From: Pseudomonadota bacterium
GTDB taxonomy: Bacteria > Myxococcota_A > Polyangia > Polyangiales > Polyangiaceae
Assembly: GCA_023402175.1 (NCBI GenBank)
Contig: JAEXCN010000539.1
Span: forward strand, 1 to 18,467
Length of the DNA stretch: 18,467 nt
Direction of reading: 5' to 3'
Numbering within the stretch: the stretch's first letter is position 1; every line of letters starts with the position of its first letter. Position numbers and translations under genes: made by a program. Below the pieces are notes generated by a model. The model worked only from the letters and a program-made list of their open reading frames with translations. It searched no databases and was not told where the DNA came from. Shown here piece after piece: positions 14,999 to 18,467 of this stretch.

Positions 14999-16048
14999 AT
15001 GGCACGTCTTGCCGTCATTGCTCTCGTCGTCGCGGCGCTCGGCTGCGGCGGGCCGAAACTGCCTGCCGCTCCGGTCGTCGACGACACGCGCGACGCGATC
15101 CCGCTCACGCCGGACACGTCGCCGATCGGCCTCCGTCGGAGCGTCGTCGCCGACCAGTACTTCTGGCTCCGGGCCAAGGTGCTCGAGGGCGAAGCGCCGG
15201 CGCCGTTCGGTGGAGCGCTCGCGGCGATGCACGATCTCCGCGCCGATCTCGCGCCCGATCCGACGGCATGGGAGGACCTCGAGGTCCCGCTCGGAACCGT
15301 GCGACGCGCGAGCGAGCTCGTCGCCGCGTACGCGGAGCTCCCTGTCACGAAGGACGTCGGCGGCAAGCTCGTCTCGTTCCGCGCCCGCGCCGTCCGCCTC
15401 GCGCGGGCGATCGAGGCGACGGAGGCCGCGTACCGTGCAGGGCCTTTCCGCGAGCACGATGCCGAGATCGCACGCGCCGCCCAGGAGCTCTCGGCGCGGC
15501 TGCTTCCCAACGTCGACACTTTGCTCCGCGCGCTCGAGACGGACATGGCGCTCCCCGGAGGCAGCCGCCCGATCGTCATCACGCTCGTGGGCGACGCGCC
15601 GTATCCCGGCATCTTCGCGGCCGATGCGCGCGGTCATGCGACGGCGAGCTTCGTCCGCGTGCACGGCCTCGAAGGCGGGGCGTTATGCGAGACGGTGCTC
15701 CATGAGTCTCTGCACGCGATCGACGAGCTCACGGTTCGCTCGCCGACTGCGATGAACTTGCTTCGCGCGGCGCTCACGCGTCACGGGATCGACGAGTCGG
15801 ATCCCAGCGTCGAGATGGTCGTGAACACGGTCACGTTCGCCGAAGCGGCGAGCCTCGTGCGCCGCTTCGTCGATCCGAAGCACCGTCCCATGGGCGAGAG
15901 CGGCTTCTACACGCTGTTCCCGCCGGCGCCGCAGATCGTCGAAGCCTGGGGCCGCTACCTCGAAGGCGCGAGCCTCGAGGAGACCGCCGACGCGATCGCG
16001 AAGGCGGTCGCCGGACCGCCCAGCGAGCCCGCCGGCACCACACTCTGA
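14999..16048 (+). CDS. Lipoprotein with an HExxH metallopeptidase-like motif
   Basis: The 349-residue protein has a signal sequence ending in the lipobox AALGC (C16), so it should be lipid-anchored outside the cytoplasm. A helical region (about 45-190) is followed by a compact region containing ETVLHESLHAIDEL (231-244). HESLH (235-239) is the HExxH signature of zinc peptidases, in a hydrophobic helix as expected. A third ligand is not certain: E272 (33 residues after H239) and E282 are candidates on following helices. I do not recognise the family. The ATG at 14999 is chosen because it starts the signal peptide directly. A longer frame from 14930 overlaps the DUF444 gene. It lies 28 bp after DUF444 and upstream of SpoVR, so a link with that stress module is possible. 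Confidence 0.78.
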   Translation: MARLAVIALVVAALGCGGPKLPAAPVVDDTRDAIPLTPDTSPIGLRRSVVADQYFWLRAKVLEGEAPAPFGGALAAMHDLRADLAPDPTAWEDLEVPLGTVRRASELVAAYAELPVTKDVGGKLVSFRARAVRLARAIEATEAAYRAGPFREHDAEIARAAQELSARLLPNVDTLLRALETDMALPGGSRPIVITLVGDAPYPGIFAADARGHATASFVRVHGLEGGALCETVLHESLHAIDELTVRSPTAMNLLRAALTRHGIDESDPSVEMVVNTVTFAEAASLVRRFVDPKHRPMGESGFYTLFPPAPQIVEAWGRYLEGASLEETADAIAKAVAGPPSEPAGTTL

Positions 16049-16059
16049 GCGACGCTCAG
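16045..16059. terminator. Hairpin CTGAGC-GAC-GCTCAG containing both convergent stop codons
   Basis: A perfect 6-bp stem with a 3-base loop. The left arm holds the TGA of the plus gene (16046-16048) and the right arm the stop of the minus gene (16056-16058). It is placed to act in both directions, but the stem is short and there is no T tract. Confidence 0.4.
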
Positions 16060-16373
16060 GCGGCGTCGCCCGCGTCGTTCGTGAACCAGGTCGGCCGCGC
16101 GCGGCGGCCGACGGCGAAGACCGACGAGTGCGAGAGGCGCTTGAAGAGCTCGTCGTCGGCCTTCGCGCGCGACACATCGTCGCGGAGAGCAAGGACCAGC
16201 TTCGCGAGGCTCACCACTTGCTCCTCCGTCGCGGGCAGGAGCGGGAGCGACCACGACGCGCGCTCGAGGACGCCGAGCCGAGCCCTGAGCTGCCGGCGCA
16301 TCGGCGTGTCGGACATCTCGAGGAGCATCTCGCTGCAGTACCGAAGGGTCTGGTCGAGGAGCGATTCGGACAT
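16056..16373 (-). CDS. Small hypothetical protein
   Basis: This is a 105-residue protein without signal peptide or membrane segment. It is mostly helical, with amphipathic stretches LLDQTLRYCSEMLLEM (5-20) and EQVVSLAKLVLALRDDV (72-88), and a short basic end. I recognise no family and see no catalytic motif. The ATG at 16371-16373 is chosen because the frame upstream of it is Arg/Ser-rich and unlike a protein start. It has no ribosome binding site, and -10-like CATTCT lies seven bases before the ATG, so it may be leaderless. It is convergent with the HExxH lipoprotein gene, with seven bases between the two ends, and divergent from the SpoVR gene. Confidence 0.6.
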   Translation of the reverse strand: MSESLLDQTLRYCSEMLLEMSDTPMRRQLRARLGVLERASWSLPLLPATEEQVVSLAKLVLALRDDVSRAKADDELFKRLSHSSVFAVGRRARPTWFTNDAGDAA

Positions 16374-16459
16374 GCGTGCAAGAATGCAGGATGCTCGCGG
16401 CACCTCGGAGGAGCGCATGCGACGACCTCGCGACATCGCGCGTCACTCCGATCAAGCAG

Positions 16460-16479
16460 AGCCGCTGACGCGAGCGGTT
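16460..16479. promoter_or_regulatory. Inverted repeat in the region upstream of the SpoVR gene
   Basis: AGCCGCT (16460-16466) pairs with AGCGGTT (16473-16479), with one G-U pair, across six bases. It lies in the 177-bp divergent region between the small gene and the SpoVR gene and could be an operator. The support is weak. Confidence 0.2.
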
Positions 16480-16550
16480 CGTGAAGCGCTGCATGAACGT
16501 GTTTTCGTCGAGAACCGACGCCCTGCTCCGTTTTTGGGTACTCTTCTCGT

Positions 16551-18110
16551 ATGAGCGAGTTCGCGCTGAAGACGGCGCTTCCGCAGTACCTGGTCAAAGA
16601 GCAGGAGCGCATCGAGAAGATCGCTGCGGCCGAGGGGCTCGACTTCTTCCCGACGGTCTTCGAGATCCTGACCTACGACCAGATGAACGAGATCGCGGCG
16701 TACGGCGGCTTCCCGAACCGCTACCCGCACTGGCGCTACGGCATGGAGTACGAGCGCCTCGCGAAGAGCTACGAGTACGGCCTCTCGAAAATCTACGAGA
16801 TGGTCATCAACAACAACCCGTCCTACGCGTACCTCCTCGAAGGCAACTCGCTGACGGATCAGAAGCTCGTCATGGCCCACGTCTATGGCCACGTCGACTT
16901 CTTCAAGAACAATTTCACCTTCCGCGCGACCGACCTCGACACCGGCGGGCGCACGACGGACCCGGCGACGCGGCCGAAGAACTACGATCCCAACCGCCGC
17001 TGGATCGACAAGATGGCGAACCACGGCTCGCGCATCCGCCGGCACGTGGCTCGGCTCGGGATCAACAAGGTCGAGGACTTCATCGACCAGTGCCTGAGCC
17101 TCGAGAACCTCATCGATCCCCACGCGCCGTTCCACGGCAAGCGCCCGAAGCGCGACCCCGACGCGGAGGAGAAGGCGACCGAGATCCCGCGGCTCAAGTC
17201 GAAGGACTACATGGAGTCCTTCATCAACCCCGAGGAGTACCTCGAGGAGCAGCGGCTCAAGATCGAGAAGGAGAAGGAGCGCGAGAAGAAGTTCCCCGCG
17301 CATCCCGAGCGCGACATCCTCAAGTTCCTCCTCGACAACGCCCCGCTCGAGCGCTGGGAGCGCGACATCCTCGAGATCATCCGCGAAGAGGCCATCTACT
17401 TCGTCCCGCAGATGCAGACGAAGGTGATGAACGAAGGCTGGGCCTCGTACTGGCACTCGAAGCTGATGACGACGAAGATCCTCGATGCTTCGGAGATCAT
17501 CGATTACGCCGACAACAACGCGGGCGTGCTCGCGACGAGCGGCGGTCGGCTGAACCCCTACAAGCTCGGCGTCGAGCTGTTCCGCAACATCGAGGAGCGC
17601 TGGGACAAGGGGCAGTTCGGCAAGGAATGGGAGGAGTGCGACGACCTCGACGCGAAGAAGCACTGGAACCTCCGCCTCGGGCTCGGCAAGAAGAAGATCT
17701 TCGAGGTGCGTGCGCTCTACAACGACGTCACGTTCATCGACGAGTTCCTCACCGCCGACTTCTGCCGCGATCAGAAGCTCTTCAGCTTCTCGTGGTCGAA
17801 CCGCAACGAGCGTTACGAGATCGAGTCGCGCGAGTTCAAACAGGTGAAGGAGAAGCTCCTCTTCCAGCTGACGAACGCCGGCAACCCGTTCCTCTACGTC
17901 GAGGACGCAAACTACGACAACCGCGGCGAGCTCCTGATCCGCCACGACCACCAAGGGCTGGATCTGAAGGCGGACTACGCGCGCGAGTGCATGAAGAGCC
18001 TCGTTCGCGTATGGAAGCGCCCGGTGAACCTGCTCACGATCGTCGAAGGCAAGCAGGTGATGATCCGCTTCGACGGGCGCGAGCACTCGACGCGGCACAT
18101 GAGGCCATGA
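16551..18110 (+). CDS. SpoVR family protein (YcgB-like)
   Basis: The 519-residue cytoplasmic protein has the usual length of the family. SpoVR is needed for spore cortex formation in Bacillus. In other bacteria the family co-occurs with PrkA/YeaG and YeaH in stress response, with unknown biochemistry. Family landmarks include FFPTVFEILTYDQMNEIAAY (32-51), GGFPNRYPHWRYGMEYERL (52-70), VMAHVYGHVDFFKNN (107-121) with the HxxxH pair H110/H114, and MNEGWASYWH (293-302). The last two resemble metal-ligand motifs and are retained here. A charged, coiled-coil-like stretch lies at about 226-248. The ATG at 16551 has no ribosome binding site. TACTCT ends six bases before it, so the message may be leaderless. 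The gene is close to DUF444, its usual partner, but separated by two other genes. Confidence 0.95.
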   Translation: MSEFALKTALPQYLVKEQERIEKIAAAEGLDFFPTVFEILTYDQMNEIAAYGGFPNRYPHWRYGMEYERLAKSYEYGLSKIYEMVINNNPSYAYLLEGNSLTDQKLVMAHVYGHVDFFKNNFTFRATDLDTGGRTTDPATRPKNYDPNRRWIDKMANHGSRIRRHVARLGINKVEDFIDQCLSLENLIDPHAPFHGKRPKRDPDAEEKATEIPRLKSKDYMESFINPEEYLEEQRLKIEKEKEREKKFPAHPERDILKFLLDNAPLERWERDILEIIREEAIYFVPQMQTKVMNEGWASYWHSKLMTTKILDASEIIDYADNNAGVLATSGGRLNPYKLGVELFRNIEERWDKGQFGKEWEECDDLDAKKHWNLRLGLGKKKIFEVRALYNDVTFIDEFLTADFCRDQKLFSFSWSNRNERYEIESREFKQVKEKLLFQLTNAGNPFLYVEDANYDNRGELLIRHDHQGLDLKADYARECMKSLVRVWKRPVNLLTIVEGKQVMIRFDGREHSTRHMRP

Positions 18111-18143
18111 GAGAGGCTTCGGGCTTCAGACTTCAAGCCTCTC
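18111..18143 (+). terminator. 9-bp perfect inverted repeat after the SpoVR gene
   Basis: GAGAGGCTT (18111-18119) is perfectly complementary to AAGCCTCTC (18135-18143) across a 15-base loop. It begins directly after the SpoVR stop and ends five bases before the next ATG. It may terminate or attenuate transcription, or control translation of the next gene. No T tract follows. Confidence 0.45.
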
Positions 18144-18148
18144 CTCCC

Positions 18149-18467
18149 ATGCCCTTCGTTCGCGACCAAGACCACTGGCTCTTCAAGCTCTCGCCCGACG
18201 AGTGGATCCGCGCGGCCATGGGCGAGCTCCGTCGCGCGGAGGACGCGTACAAGCGGAAGAACGGACGGGCAGGGCTCGCCGGTGCGCGCCGTGCCGCGGG
18301 GATGGCGCTCAATGGTCTCCTCATCCTCGATCCCAACGAAGCATGGGGGCGCTCGTACATGGACCATCTCCTCGCGCTGAAGTCCGAGAGCTCGGACACG
18401 ACGCCGGCGCGCGTACGCGAAGCGTGCGCGATCCTCGTCGACACGCCGCTCCCCGGCGGCGAGCTCG
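18149..18467 (+). CDS. Hypothetical protein (partial, continues beyond the window)
   Basis: About 106 residues are visible, starting MPFVRDQDHWLFKLSPDEWI. The part up to about residue 60 looks helical, with Arg/Ala-rich stretches (GELRRAEDAYKRKNGRAG) that recall HEPN-like or TPR-like helical bundles. That is only a resemblance and I do not name a family. The ATG at 18149 is preferred. An in-frame ATG at 18107 overlaps the SpoVR stop, but the intervening codons (two AGA, CTT, CAA, TCT) are unlike the rest and the stretch forms a hairpin instead. No ribosome binding site precedes 18149. The same strand and a 38-bp gap to the SpoVR gene suggest possible co-expression. Confidence 0.7.
   Translation, partial: MPFVRDQDHWLFKLSPDEWIRAAMGELRRAEDAYKRKNGRAGLAGARRAAGMALNGLLILDPNEAWGRSYMDHLLALKSESSDTTPARVREACAILVDTPLPGGEL

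Noticed and set aside
18107..18148. ATGA overlap start for the last gene at 18107
   Set aside because: The 14 extra codons include two AGA and several A/T-ending codons that are unlike the neighbours, and the stretch is better explained by the perfect inverted repeat.

Overview
The window is a GC-rich stretch of bacterial chromosome, densely coded on both strands and ordinary in organisation. Several traits suggest a myxobacterium-like member of Myxococcota (Polyangia-type): GC-rich third codon positions, many lipoproteins with Gly/Ser/Asp-rich linkers after the lipobox, Cys-rich lipoproteins, a B-box-type zinc finger fused to membrane helices, and a YeaH (DUF444) / SpoVR pair. This placement is inferred from gene style, not from a marker gene. 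I see no rRNA, tRNA, CRISPR array, insertion sequence, phage gene or attachment site.

Layout. At 1-658 (minus) lies the N-terminal part of DNA polymerase III delta' (holB), cut by the window edge. It is followed by a divergent pair of small membrane proteins: a B-box zinc finger protein (735-1079, minus) and a histidine-rich four-helix protein (1231-1692, plus). Two fatty-acid beta-oxidation type enzymes lie on the minus strand, an enoyl-CoA hydratase (1722-2501) and a 3-hydroxyacyl-CoA dehydrogenase (3142-4020), with a Cys-rich lipoprotein (2621-3106, plus) between them. Next, on the plus strand, come a TPR lipoprotein (4056-4874), a small gene coupled by an ATGA overlap to mtnA of methionine salvage (4961-6345), a probable beta-propeller lipoprotein (6420-7361), lipoyl synthase lipA (7448-8509) and a subtilisin-like protease with a polytopic membrane domain at its C-terminus (8806-10569). 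A terminator hairpin (10590-10620) separates the protease from a minus-strand pair: a large lipoprotein (10664-12073) and an EmrB/QacA-type drug exporter (12173-13702).

The right-hand third (13858 to the end) holds the stress-associated DUF444/YeaH protein and the SpoVR/YcgB protein. They are separated by a lipoprotein carrying an HExxH metallopeptidase motif and a small convergent gene. The kinase PrkA/YeaG, which normally belongs to this system, is not in the window. The last gene (from 18149) is incomplete.

The most interesting signals are: (i) the HExxH lipoprotein placed between YeaH and SpoVR; (ii) the protease/membrane-domain fusion; (iii) an in-frame, protein-like 26-codon continuation beyond the lipA stop codon; (iv) a recurring extended -10-like motif (GTGNTAnGC) in front of several genes, together with several starts that look leaderless; and (v) small hairpins and a tandem repeat that embed the stop codons of convergent gene pairs.
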